Positions 26,132 to 34,570 are shown, counted from the stretch's first letter. The stretch is 64,000 nucleotides of DNA from Thermovenabulum gondwanense (GCF_001601575.1 NZ_LOHZ01000022.1:144767-208766); one strand, 5' to 3'. The notes: a model not told the origin generated them from the sequence alone. Program-made: numbers and translations.

Positions 26132-27361
26132 TTAAAAAAGCGATAATTTGTCATCAATAGCAGCTGCAGAAATATCCTGAATTGGAATTATCTCCTTTAT
26201 TTCCCCATCAAACATTAGGACAAGACTGGGCTCTCCTTTAATTCCCAGCCTTTGAGCCATGCTTTTTCCCTTATATACATCTATTTTGTTGAATTTTATT
26301 TCGGGGTGTTTTTTACAATATTCTTCTACCAGAGTCATTTTTTCTCTGGAAAGGGCATCGGTGGGATCGTAACATAAAACAATCTGGGATCCTTTTACTC
26401 CTTTGAATTCTTTTTCGAACATTTCCGTTTCAGCAATATATCGTTCGGCCATGAAGCCAGCGATGGCACCGTCCCCTACGGAAGTAGCCACCTGCCTTAA
26501 GGTTTTTTCTCTTACATCGCCGCAGGCAAAAACGCCCGGGATATTCGTTTCCATGTTTTCGTTGGTTATAATATAGCCTCTTTCGGTCATGTTCAATATT
26601 CCTTTAAAAATGTCTGTATTTGGTAAATAACCGATGAAAAGGAAGCATCCGTCTACCTTAACCGGTATTTTTTCTCCCGTTTTCACATTTCGCAAAACAA
26701 CGGTCTCAAGGGTTTCACCTCCGACAAATTCATCCACCATAGTATTCCAAATAAAATGAAGCTTTTCATTTTTTAATGCCTGTTCCTGAGCAACTTTATT
26801 TGCATCCATTATTCCAACGTCATGGATAACGGAAATATAAATTTTATTGGCGAATTTGCTTAAAAATATTGATTCTTCGATTGCTGCATCGCCGCTGCCC
26901 ACTACCAATACGTCTTTTCCGGTATAGTAAGCGGCGTCACATGTGGAACAAAAGGATATACCCTTGCCGAAAAGAAATTTTTCTTCATTTTTTGCGCCCG
27001 TTAAACGAGGTTTGCCGCCGGTGGCCACAATTACAACCTTAGCGTGGTAGTCGGTTCTGAAGGTTTTAACCACCTTTGTTTCTCCTTCCAGTTCTACTCC
27101 GGTAACATCTGCGTATTTTATTTTTACACCGAATTTTTTAACCTGCTGTTCAAAAAGTTTCATGAGGCCGGTACCGGAATTTCCTTCGGGGAAACCGGGA
27201 TAATTTTCTATTTCATTTGTGTAAGTTGCAAGACCGCCCATTAAGGACTTTTCAAGAAGGATGGTATTTAATCTTGCTCTTCCGCAGTATATGGCGGCGG
27301 TCATACCGGCTGGACCACCACCAATGACCACAACATCGTAGTTTTCAATATTTTTTGGCAT
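26132..27361 (-). CDS. thioredoxin reductase-like flavoprotein with C-terminal thioredoxin-fold domain
   Basis: 409 residues, about 90 longer than ordinary thioredoxin reductase. FAD site 'VVIGGGPAGMTAAIYCGRA', redox pair 'FCSTCDAAYY', NAD(P)H site 'VLVVGSGDAAIEESIFLSKF', and C-terminal FAD motif 'GVFACGDVREKTLRQVATSV' are intact. Residues about 325-409 look like a thioredoxin fold ('SQIVLCYDPTDALSREK', 'FNKIDVYKGKSMAQRLGI', 'EPSLVLMFDGEI'), but with no CxxC, only one cysteine in the active-site position. It is the last gene of the YeeE-TusA-YeeE operon, so it may reduce the sulfur or selenium species those proteins carry. That link is inference. Confidence 0.88.
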   Translation of the reverse strand: MPKNIENYDVVVIGGGPAGMTAAIYCGRARLNTILLEKSLMGGLATYTNEIENYPGFPEGNSGTGLMKLFEQQVKKFGVKIKYADVTGVELEGETKVVKTFRTDYHAKVVIVATGGKPRLTGAKNEEKFLFGKGISFCSTCDAAYYTGKDVLVVGSGDAAIEESIFLSKFANKIYISVIHDVGIMDANKVAQEQALKNEKLHFIWNTMVDEFVGGETLETVVLRNVKTGEKIPVKVDGCFLFIGYLPNTDIFKGILNMTERGYIITNENMETNIPGVFACGDVREKTLRQVATSVGDGAIAGFMAERYIAETEMFEKEFKGVKGSQIVLCYDPTDALSREKMTLVEEYCKKHPEIKFNKIDVYKGKSMAQRLGIKGEPSLVLMFDGEIKEIIPIQDISAAAIDDKLSLF

Positions 27362-27404
27362 ATATTTTCCTCCTCGTTAAAATTTTCATTTTTCTCTATT
27401 ATGC

Positions 27405-27433
27405 ATTTCGGCGGGGTAATTCCCCGCCGAAAT
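27405..27433 (-). other. 12-bp perfect hairpin between YeeE half 2 and the reductase gene
   Basis: ATTTCGGCGGGG pairs exactly with CCCCGCCGAAAT around a 5-base loop, two bases beyond the TAA of the UGA-containing gene. Minus-strand sequence after it is not T-rich, so it is not a good terminator. It may protect or process the upstream mRNA and lower expression of the reductase. Confidence 0.7.
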
Positions 27434-27434
27434 A

Positions 27435-27980
27435 TTAAGTTAAAAAGTATTTTACTAAAAGCTTGGAACCAAAATACGCACCGATAAACATGGAAAGGAA
27501 AAATAACCAGCCGTGAAGCGACATCGAAGCCGTGCCGCTAAAAAGTGCACCGATGTTTCAGCCGTAGGAAAGCCTTGCTCCGTAACCCATCATCAAGCCG
27601 CCTAAAATAGCCGCTACAACCTGCTTTCCACTTTTGATTTTTTTAATTCTGAACTGGGATGCCAGCAGTACGGCAAGAAGAGCTCCGAAAATTATTCCCA
27701 GGTTTTGAATGGAACCTCCGTCATTTAAAAAGCCACCGGCTAACGCTTTTGCATTGGCCTCGTTTTGATAGAATGCCCAGGTTTCGGGATGAGCTCCGAA
27801 AATTTTTGCTACCCATGCGCCCCAGTGTACAAAGGGTGTAGTTACACCCCATCCATGGCCGGTAAGGATGAAAATTACAATATTTAGTAAACCGAGGAAA
27901 ATAGCCCCGAGCCAGTATGGAAAAGCGTCCTTCAAGAGGGCCTTTTTAAGCTTTTCAGATTCTTCCTTATATTTACTCAC
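27435..27980 (-). CDS. YeeE/YedE family transporter, C-terminal half; probable selenoprotein (in-frame UGA)
   Basis: 181 residues if the UGA at 27560-27558 is read as an amino acid. Before the UGA, the frame gives 'GGLMMGYGARLSYG'. After it the same frame continues 'NIGALFSGTASMSLHGW', then 'LFFLSMFIGAYFGSKLLVKY' to a TAA at 27437-27435. This is the normal end of the YeeE/YedE family, where the UGA position is a conserved cysteine (YGCNIGA). A cysteine-to-selenocysteine swap is therefore the best reading. Four to five membrane segments are predicted. The family imports thiosulfate or, as proposed for YedE, a selenium compound. It lies 11 bases downstream of a tusA-like gene and pairs with the first YeeE half upstream. 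Automatic annotation would truncate it at residue 140. Confidence 0.85.
27521..27560 (-). promoter_or_regulatory. candidate bacterial SECIS hairpin following the UGA
   Basis: One base after the UGA, minus-strand ACATCG (27556-27551) pairs perfectly with CGATGT (27526-27521). Inside it GTGC (27550-27547) pairs with GCAC (27535-27532), leaving an 11-base apical loop and a 5-base bulge (GGCTT) on the 3' side. Position and overall size (36 bases) fit a SelB-binding SECIS. The apical loop lacks the G-U pair found in many bacterial SECIS elements, so the assignment is provisional. Confidence 0.6.
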
Positions 27981-27991
27981 GGTAACCCCCC

Positions 27992-28219
27992 TTACTTATT
28001 TTTTTCAATGTAAATGTACCAGTGTCCTTCCTCGATTTCTTCTATTTCTACTGAATAGCCTTCTTTTCTTGCCCATTCAGGCACATTTTTCATAGCACAG
28101 CTGTGGTCAATTTCAACTATCAATATATCTCCTACATTTAGCTGGTTTAACTTATTCTGGGTTTTAATTAAAGGAACCGGACAAGCTTCACCAAGACAAT
28201 CAAGATGTACTTCAGCCAT
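27992..28219 (-). CDS. TusA/SirA-family sulfur carrier protein
   Basis: 75 residues. The conserved 'LDCLGEACPVPLIKTQNKL' carries the CPxP-type motif whose cysteine holds the persulfide in TusA. 'GDILIVEIDHSCAMKNVPEW' is the second family block. TusA-like proteins relay sulfur (or possibly selenium) from a donor to an acceptor enzyme. Here the gene lies between the two halves of a YeeE transporter in one operon, a common coupling in which the carrier receives the imported sulfur at the membrane. ATG start behind AAAGGAG. A second paralogue lies at 30015. Confidence 0.93.
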   Translation of the reverse strand: MAEVHLDCLGEACPVPLIKTQNKLNQLNVGDILIVEIDHSCAMKNVPEWARKEGYSVEIEEIEEGHWYIYIEKNK

Positions 28220-28252
28220 ACAAGATAACTCCTTTCTTTAATGGTATACTGA

Positions 28253-28933
28253 TTATTCGGCTTTTCTATAGTCCCACCAAAGGGCTAACCAGTATAGGGC
28301 AAAAAGAAGTACTAATTGTCCAAAGAAAGCCAGAGGCCATCCCAACACATTGGGCAGGAAAATGGATGGAGCATTTTTTATCACGTTGGCTTTCCACCAT
28401 CCAAAGTGATAAGCCCCGAGAGCAGATCCTGCGATAAAGAATACAAGTGCAATCATATTCATTATATAGGCTTCTCCTACCCTCATCAGTGTTCCTGAAG
28501 CGCAGCCGCCCGCTATTACCGCACCAATACCGAATATAATACCGCCTATGATGGTGTGGATACCTACGGGGCTTATATTTCCGGGTACTGGTTTTCCAGC
28601 TGAAAATGCATTGTATTGAATAGCTGCGAATCCAACTGTGGCAATCATAATTGCTATTAATACGGCTCTCAAAAGGGATGTGCTTCCTGTTAGAAAAGGA
28701 TCCCGGGTGGCAGCAGTAAAGCAAAACCTGGAACGCTGAAGGACAAAACCAAGAGCAATGCCCAGCATCCACCTTATCGCAAGGGGGGCTTTAATATTTG
28801 AAAGGAATACTCCGAAAAGAATTATTGCTGCAAGAAGAGCAATTCCATAGCCCAATTGGTTCTTCTTTTTAACAGAGGGTTTTGCAGTTACCGTATGAAC
28901 CCTGGATTTTAATGAAGCCTGAGGCTGTTCCAA
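28253..28933 (-). CDS. YeeE/YedE family transporter, N-terminal half
   Basis: 226 residues with five or six membrane segments. The family motifs are present: 'GFVLQRSRFCFTAATRDPF' near residue 65 and 'GIGAVIAGGCASGTLMRVGE' near 140, each with a cysteine on the proposed transport path. The complete transporter is split here: this half, then tusA, then the C-terminal half carrying selenocysteine. I start at TTG 28933, nine bases after AGGAGG; the GTG at 28942 would overlap that ribosome site. Operon regulated probably by the divergent LysR gene. Confidence 0.88.
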   Translation of the reverse strand: MEQPQASLKSRVHTVTAKPSVKKKNQLGYGIALLAAIILFGVFLSNIKAPLAIRWMLGIALGFVLQRSRFCFTAATRDPFLTGSTSLLRAVLIAIMIATVGFAAIQYNAFSAGKPVPGNISPVGIHTIIGGIIFGIGAVIAGGCASGTLMRVGEAYIMNMIALVFFIAGSALGAYHFGWWKANVIKNAPSIFLPNVLGWPLAFFGQLVLLFALYWLALWWDYRKAE

Positions 28934-28954
28934 TACCAACACCTCCTAATTGAT

Positions 28955-28968
28955 GTGAAGGCCTTCAC
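28955..28968. promoter_or_regulatory. 14-bp perfect palindrome in the YeeE-lysR intergenic region
   Basis: GTGAAGGCCTTCAC is its own reverse complement. It lies 22 bases upstream of the yeeE start codon and a few bases upstream of its ribosome site, so it is probably in the leader mRNA. It is a candidate operator, or a short leader hairpin. Confidence 0.5.
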
Positions 28969-29115
28969 TTTCTCATGATATAATTATAAAACCATTTAAA
29001 ATTAATGTAAAATTATTAAAAATTATACCGTTATAAGAATTATTTATATTAAATAAATATGATATAATAATATTAAGCATAATTACCGCTTTTGCGGAAA
29101 AAATAAGGTGATAAA

Positions 29116-30018
29116 ATGAATGTAAATTTACTTAATACCTTTGTGACTATAGCGGAATCCGGGACCCTTTCTAAAGCGGCTGAAAAGCTTTTTATCTCTC
29201 AGCCTGCATTAAGCCAGCAGATTAAACAGCTGGAGAATTATTTTTCCGTTCAGCTTTTTGAGAGGACAAATAAGGGTGTAAGTTTAACCGAAGCGGGAAG
29301 AATTGTTTATGAATACTCCACTAAGATTTTATCTTTATGCAAGGAATTGGATGAAAAAATGAATGCCCTCAGGTCATCAATAAGCGGGATTTTAACGGTC
29401 GGTGCTACTTCTGCAATAGGAGGATATGCGGTACCCTGCAGTATTTTTATTTTTAAGGAAAAATATCCAGAGGCAAATATAAAGCTCCGGGTAGGCAATA
29501 AAAGGCAGGTAGAAGAAGAATTAAGAAATGGGCAGGTGGATGTGGCCGTAATTGAAGGAACAAGGCCGAGGGAAGAAATTACCGCTGAAGAAATTGCAAC
29601 GGAAGAGCTTTTTGTTATTGCCCCGAATAATAACCGCTGGAGCGGGAAAAATACCATAACCCTGGAAGAGTTTTTAAAAGAACCTTTGATTGTAAGAGAA
29701 CAGGGGTCAGGGACAAGGGAAATAGTTGAAGGAACCTTTGCGGCTCTTGGTATAAAATGGAGCGAATTAAATATAATAATGGAACTGAGCAGCAACGATT
29801 CTATAAAGGCGGCGGTAGAAGCAGGGCACGGAATTTCTATAATGCCATCCATAGCATTAAAAAAGGAGGTATATAACAAAACGCTGGTTACATTAAACTT
29901 AGAGGGTATTAACCTTCAGCAAAAAATTTATGTGGCCTATAAGGAGGATAAAATTTTGAACAAACTTGCCAAGGCTTTTATACATTTTATGCGACTCCCC
30001 AGTAGAGGATTTTGCTAA
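29116..30018 (+). CDS. LysR-family transcriptional regulator
   Basis: 300 residues. N-terminal helix-turn-helix 'LNTFVTIAESGTLSKAAEKL' and 'ISQPALSQQIKQLENYF', then the LysR co-inducer domain ('LTVGATSAIGGYAVPCSIFI', 'GQVDVAVIEGTR', 'IVREQGSGTREIVEG', 'VEAGHGISIMPS'). It resembles CysL/YeiE-type regulators of sulfur genes. It is divergent from the YeeE-TusA-reductase operon across 180 bases, the usual arrangement for a LysR activator and its target. TATAAT at 29063-29068 is its probable -10. Its 3' end overlaps the convergent second tusA by 4 bases. Confidence 0.93.
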   Translation: MNVNLLNTFVTIAESGTLSKAAEKLFISQPALSQQIKQLENYFSVQLFERTNKGVSLTEAGRIVYEYSTKILSLCKELDEKMNALRSSISGILTVGATSAIGGYAVPCSIFIFKEKYPEANIKLRVGNKRQVEEELRNGQVDVAVIEGTRPREEITAEEIATEELFVIAPNNNRWSGKNTITLEEFLKEPLIVREQGSGTREIVEGTFAALGIKWSELNIIMELSSNDSIKAAVEAGHGISIMPSIALKKEVYNKTLVTLNLEGINLQQKIYVAYKEDKILNKLAKAFIHFMRLPSRGFC

Positions 30019-30236
30019 CTCTTCTTTATATATACCTGCCATATTCCATTGTCTATTTCCTTTATTTTAACTTTAAACCCTTTTTTGGACATTTCATTTT
30101 TTATATTGATAGCTGCACAGCTATGATCGGTATCTAGCACAATGACATCACCCTTTTGTATATTCTTCAGTTTTTCTTCAACCTTAAAAAGAGGTACGGG
30201 ACATATATCCCCAACAGAGTTGATAAAATGTTTCAT
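30015..30236 (-). CDS. second TusA/SirA-family sulfur carrier protein
   Basis: 73 residues. It has 'FINSVGDICPVPLFKVEEKL' (the motif cysteine in ICPVP) and 'GDVIVLDTDHSCAAINIKNE', the same two blocks as the TusA at 27992 but only moderately similar overall. I start at ATG 30236, preceded by AGAAAGGGAG; the longest frame adds 23 unlikely residues. It is a single-gene unit pointing toward lysR and overlapping its stop by 4 bases, so it is likely part of the same sulfur/selenium regulon. Confidence 0.9.
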   Translation of the reverse strand: MKHFINSVGDICPVPLFKVEEKLKNIQKGDVIVLDTDHSCAAINIKNEMSKKGFKVKIKEIDNGIWQVYIKKS

Positions 30237-30379
30237 AAATTCTCCCTTTCTTATGATTTTTTGCGCTATGCAGTACATTTTAAACCAATCTATATGAATT
30301 TTCAAAAGTCAATTTTTATTGTATAATTAACTCTTGTTGAGTTATACTTTATATTAGGAATTTTTTTGAAGGAGAAGCT

Positions 30380-33300
30380 ATGTTTGCACTGAAATTTTGC
30401 GAAAAGATAGAAGATTTCAACAGGATTACGAAAGACATCGAAAACGGAATAAAAGGTTTTTTTTCCTATGGGCTTTCCGACTCACAGAAGTCTTTCATAA
30501 TAGCGGGGCTCAAAGAAAGGTTCGGTAAAAGAAATTTTCTGGTAGTGGTGCCGGATGCTCTTGAGGCTAAAAGGATAGCGGAGGACCTGGAATTTTTCCT
30601 GGGGAAGGAAGAGGTACTGTATTTTCCTTCCAATTACGTGATTCCTTATGAAACCGAAGCAAAAAGCCTTGAGTTTACGGCACAGAGATTGTCGGTGCTC
30701 GAGAAGCTACTTTTTAATAACTCCAAGATAGTAGTAGCCCCGTTAAATGCCCTTGTAAATAAGCTTGTGCCGCCGAATATAGTGAAAAATTTCACATTAG
30801 AGCTTGAATACGGCCGCGAAGAAAATCTGGAGGAAATAATTCTAAGGCTTATAAATATGGGTTATGAAAGGGTCGAAATTATTGAAGGGAAAGGGCAGTT
30901 TGCTCAAAGAGGCGGTATACTGGATATTTTTCCCCTTACTGCCGAATATCCTTACCGCATTGAATTTTTCGGCGATGAAATAGATTCCATAAGGTGTTTT
31001 AATATTGAAGACCAGCGCTCCTTTGACAGACTGGAAAAAATAAGGATATTCCCCGCCAGGGAGGTTATATTTGACGAGGAGACCGGTAAAAAAGCGGCTT
31101 TAAAGGTTTCGCAGGATTTGGAGGAAAAGAGAAGCGCTCTATATTCTGCAGGGAAAAAGGAAATTTTTGAGACATTAAAGGAAAAAGTAGGAGTCCATAT
31201 TGATAAGCTGGAAAGGGGAATTTTTTTCGAATCAGCCGAACTTTATACGGGATATTTGTATGAAGAACTTTGCTCCCTTATGGATTATTTCTCCACTCCT
31301 CCTTTTGTGTTTTTTATTGAACCCGGCAGGCTTATGGAAAGTTCGAAAAACATCGCCTTTGAGATCGAAGAGACCTATAAAGGGCTTTTAGAAAAGGGGC
31401 ACATCCTTCCTTCGGCTTCGGAGATTTATTTTTCTGTGGAACGGGTAATTGACGAGATGAAAAAATATCCCTCTTTTTATATTTCCATGTTTCCGAGGAT
31501 ACCGAAAGAGTTCAGTATAGGAGGGGTATATTCCTTCCAGTTCAGGGCGGTTACAGCCTTTAACGGAAAATTTGAACTTCTAGTAGAAGAAATAATGAAT
31601 TATAAAAAGAGGAGATATGGGATAATTTTATTATCGGGGAATGAAGAGAGGGGAAAACACTTATCAAAGGCATTAAGGGAAAAAAACATTGAAGCGGTAT
31701 TTTATAAAAGCTTAAAGGGAGAACTTATGCCCGGGCAGATAGTGGTGATCCCCGGATCCATAGGTAAGGGCTTTGAGATTCCTGAAATAAGGGTAGCCGT
31801 AATTTCGGATACGGATGTTTACGGAAGGCCGAAAGTGAAGCAGGCAAAGCCTGCCATTACTAAAAAAGGCAAAAAAATAACCGCCGTGGACGAGCTGAGC
31901 CCGGGAGATTATGTGGTTCACGCCACGCACGGAATAGGAAGATACCTGGGTGTGGAAACCTTGGAGGTGGAGGGCAACAAGCGGGATTACTTCGCCCTCC
32001 AGTATCTGGGAGGGGATAAACTCTACGTTCCCACGGACCAGGTGGAACTTATCTATAAATACGTTTCTCCCGAAGATAAGCCCCCGAAGCTGAACAAGCT
32101 CGGCGGAAGCGAATGGAGCAAGACAAAAGCAAAGGTCAAGGAATCCATCAAAGAAATGGCAAGGGAGCTTATAGAACTTTACGCCGCCAGGCAAAGTATA
32201 AAAGGTTTTGCCTTTTCAAAGGATACGGTATGGCAACAGGAATTCGAAGAAATGTTCCCCTATGAGGAGACCCCGGACCAATTGATGGCAATAGAAGAAG
32301 TAAAAAAGGATATGGAAAGCGATAAATGCATGGACAGAATAATATGCGGTGATGTGGGATACGGGAAGACGGAGGTAGCTTTAAGAGCGGCTTTTAAAGC
32401 GGTCATGGATGGAAAACAGGTAGCTGTGCTTGTACCCACTACAATACTGGCGGAACAGCATTACAGGACCTTTGCCGAAAGATTTTCCCCCTTTCCTTTG
32501 AGAGTAGAAGTAATAAGTCGTTTTAAGTCTAAAGCTGAACAAAAAGCGATTTTAAAGGACTTAAAAAACGGAGCGGTGGATGTTATCATAGGAACCCACA
32601 GGCTCCTTCAAAAGGATGTAAGATTCAAGGACTTAGGGCTTCTTATAATAGACGAAGAGCAGCGGTTTGGAGTGGCTCATAAAGAAAAAATAAAACAGCT
32701 TAAAAAGAACGTGGACGTGCTCACCATGACCGCAACACCCATTCCGAGAACCCTGCATATGGCATTAAGCGGTATAAGAGACATGAGTCTTATAGAGACA
32801 CCTCCGGAAAACAGATTTCCCGTTCAAACCTATGTGGTGGAGTACAACGATTCCCTTATAAGGGATGCAATATTAAGAGAGCTGTCAAGAGAAGGGCAGG
32901 TATATTACGTCTACAACAGGGTACAGGACATAAAGGAGGAAGCTATGAGGCTTTCCTTACTGGTGCCCGAGGCGAGGATTGCGGTAGCTCACGGACAGAT
33001 GGATGAGGACGAGCTGGAAGAGGTGATGTTGAAATTCTACCACAGGGAATACGACGTTCTGGTATGTACCACAATTATCGAAACCGGGCTGGATATACCC
33101 AATGTAAACACCTTGATCGTAATAAATTCGGACAGGTTTGGATTATCCCAGCTGTATCAGCTTAGAGGCAGGGTCGGGCGGTCCAACCGGCAGGCCTTTG
33201 CGTATTTTACTTACAAAAAAGATAAGGTCCTATCGGAGCAGGCGGAAAAAAGGCTGGCGGCCATAAGAGAATTTACCGAATTCGGTGCCGGGTTTAAATT

Positions 33301-33919
33301 GGCTATGAGAGACCTGGAGATAAGGGGTGCCGGAAATGTCCTCGGGACCGAACAGCACGGACACATGATGGCGGTGGGTTATGATTTATACTGCAAACTT
33401 TTAGAAGAGGCGGTAAGGGAATTAAAAGGGGAAATTGCCCGGGAAGAAGAAGTACAGCCCGTTATTGACCTGAAGGTAAATGCTTTCATTTCCGAGGATT
33501 ATATTCAAAATGAGGCTTTAAGAATGGAGATTTACAGGCGGATTGCAGCTCTGGAGACCCTGAAGGAAGCCGAGGAATTGGAGGAAGAGATTGAAGACCG
33601 TTTTGGAGACCTGCCGCAGCCAGTGAGAAATCTTTTAAGTATATCAAAATTAAAATTGCTTGCTAAAAAATTAAAAATTGCAAATATTATAAGAAATGAA
33701 GATTACGTGGTTTTTAAATTTAAGAGCAAAGATGCCCTGAATGTGGAGGATTACTTGAAATTAGTCGCTTTCTTTAAAAATAGAATAATTTTTTCCGGAA
33801 CAGCGGTTCCCTCCTTTTCGATAAGGGTTAAAAATATGGATGATCATAAACTATTTATAAGGATTGAGGAGTTATTAAAAGAAATGGCGAATTTTCTCTT
33901 CATTACCTATAATGAATAA
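30380..33919 (+). CDS. mfd: transcription-repair coupling factor Mfd
   Basis: 1179 residues, normal for Mfd. An N-terminal UvrB-like module is followed by the RNA-polymerase-interaction domain ('ELSPGDYVVHATHGIGRYLG' near 515) and a RecG-like helicase: 'CGDVGYGKTEVALRAAF', 'IIDEEQRFGV', 'TMTATPIPRTLHMAL', 'LYQLRGRVGRSNRQA'. A C-terminal regulatory domain follows. Mfd removes stalled RNA polymerase at lesions and recruits UvrA. ATG start at 30380 behind GAAGGAGAAG. The next gene is spoVT, as in Bacillus. Confidence 0.97.
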   Translation: MFALKFCEKIEDFNRITKDIENGIKGFFSYGLSDSQKSFIIAGLKERFGKRNFLVVVPDALEAKRIAEDLEFFLGKEEVLYFPSNYVIPYETEAKSLEFTAQRLSVLEKLLFNNSKIVVAPLNALVNKLVPPNIVKNFTLELEYGREENLEEIILRLINMGYERVEIIEGKGQFAQRGGILDIFPLTAEYPYRIEFFGDEIDSIRCFNIEDQRSFDRLEKIRIFPAREVIFDEETGKKAALKVSQDLEEKRSALYSAGKKEIFETLKEKVGVHIDKLERGIFFESAELYTGYLYEELCSLMDYFSTPPFVFFIEPGRLMESSKNIAFEIEETYKGLLEKGHILPSASEIYFSVERVIDEMKKYPSFYISMFPRIPKEFSIGGVYSFQFRAVTAFNGKFELLVEEIMNYKKRRYGIILLSGNEERGKHLSKALREKNIEAVFYKSLKGELMPGQIVVIPGSIGKGFEIPEIRVAVISDTDVYGRPKVKQAKPAITKKGKKITAVDELSPGDYVVHATHGIGRYLGVETLEVEGNKRDYFALQYLGGDKLYVPTDQVELIYKYVSPEDKPPKLNKLGGSEWSKTKAKVKESIKEMARELIELYAARQSIKGFAFSKDTVWQQEFEEMFPYEETPDQLMAIEEVKKDMESDKCMDRIICGDVGYGKTEVALRAAFKAVMDGKQVAVLVPTTILAEQHYRTFAERFSPFPLRVEVISRFKSKAEQKAILKDLKNGAVDVIIGTHRLLQKDVRFKDLGLLIIDEEQRFGVAHKEKIKQLKKNVDVLTMTATPIPRTLHMALSGIRDMSLIETPPENRFPVQTYVVEYNDSLIRDAILRELSREGQVYYVYNRVQDIKEEAMRLSLLVPEARIAVAHGQMDEDELEEVMLKFYHREYDVLVCTTIIETGLDIPNVNTLIVINSDRFGLSQLYQLRGRVGRSNRQAFAYFTYKKDKVLSEQAEKRLAAIREFTEFGAGFKLAMRDLEIRGAGNVLGTEQHGHMMAVGYDLYCKLLEEAVRELKGEIAREEEVQPVIDLKVNAFISEDYIQNEALRMEIYRRIAALETLKEAEELEEEIEDRFGDLPQPVRNLLSISKLKLLAKKLKIANIIRNEDYVVFKFKSKDALNVEDYLKLVAFFKNRIIFSGTAVPSFSIRVKNMDDHKLFIRIEELLKEMANFLFITYNE

Positions 33920-33982
33920 AAAAGGTTTGTTACTCTAATACTAATGATGAAAGCATTTTCCACAGGAAAAGGAGGGGAAAAA

Positions 33983-34540
33983 GTGAAGGCAACGGGGATA
34001 GTTCGTCGCATAGACGACCTGGGGAGGGTTGTTATACCGAAGGAAATAAGAAGGACGTTAAGGATTCGCGAAGGCGATCCTCTTGAAATATTTACCGATA
34101 GAGAAGGAGAAGTAATTCTCAAAAAATACTCGCCAATAGGTGAACTCGGTGATTTTGCAAGAGAATACGCCGAAGCCCTCCACGATTCCTTGGGGCATAT
34201 CGCGTGTATTTCGGACAGGGATACGGTTATCGCCGTTTCCGGTGCTCCAAAAAAGGAATTAATGGAAAAGCCCATTAGCTCCGATTTGGAAGCCATAATG
34301 GAGGAAAGAAAAACGGTATTAATTAGCAAGACGTCGGAAAAAGAGTATATAAAAATAACCCAGGATGAGGATGGCAAGGTAAGGTACACGAGCCAGGTAG
34401 TGGTGCCTATAATAGCCGAAGGTGATCCCATAGGTGCCGTGATACTCCTTTCAAAAGAAACCAATGTGGCTATGGGAGAATTAGAGGTAAAGGTTGCGGA
34501 AACTGCAGCCGGATTCTTAGCAAGGCAAATGGAACAGTAA
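33983..34540 (+). CDS. spoVT: stage V sporulation protein T (AbrB-family regulator)
   Basis: 185 residues. N-terminal AbrB fold 'TGIVRRIDDLGRVVIPKEIR' and 'LRIREGDPLEIFTDREGEVI', then a GAF-like domain ('HIACISDRDTVIAVSGAPKK', 'EGDPIGAVILLS'). This two-domain layout and length are those of SpoVT, a forespore regulator of sigma-G genes, rather than the short AbrB. I start at GTG 33983, five bases after GGAGGGG. Neighbours mfd upstream and spoVB/mazG downstream match the Bacillus mfd-spoVT-yabM-yabN order, with pckA inserted on the other strand. Confidence 0.95.
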   Translation: MKATGIVRRIDDLGRVVIPKEIRRTLRIREGDPLEIFTDREGEVILKKYSPIGELGDFAREYAEALHDSLGHIACISDRDTVIAVSGAPKKELMEKPISSDLEAIMEERKTVLISKTSEKEYIKITQDEDGKVRYTSQVVVPIIAEGDPIGAVILLSKETNVAMGELEVKVAETAAGFLARQMEQ

Positions 34541-34543
34541 AGG

Positions 34544-34570
34544 AAAATAGCAGCTTTACGCTGCTATTTT
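34544..34570. terminator. bidirectional terminator between spoVT and pckA
   Basis: AAAATAGCAGC and GCTGCTATTTT form an 11-bp perfect stem with a 5-base loop; A- and T-tracts flank both sides, so it serves both converging genes. It includes the pckA stop codon. Confidence 0.9.

Noticed and set aside
27558..27560. UGA read as tryptophan or plain nonsense in the YeeE gene
   Set aside because: Tryptophan is encoded by UGG throughout the window and UGA ends many genes. The family has cysteine here, not tryptophan, and the downstream frame is intact over 36 codons.
28266..28772. 168-codon open frame overlapping the YeeE N-terminal half
   Set aside because: Same strand, shifted frame, basic and serine-rich shadow of the membrane protein; no homology and no start signal.
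31712..32194. 160-codon open frame antisense to mfd
   Set aside because: Shadow of mfd; no ribosome site, no recognisable motif.
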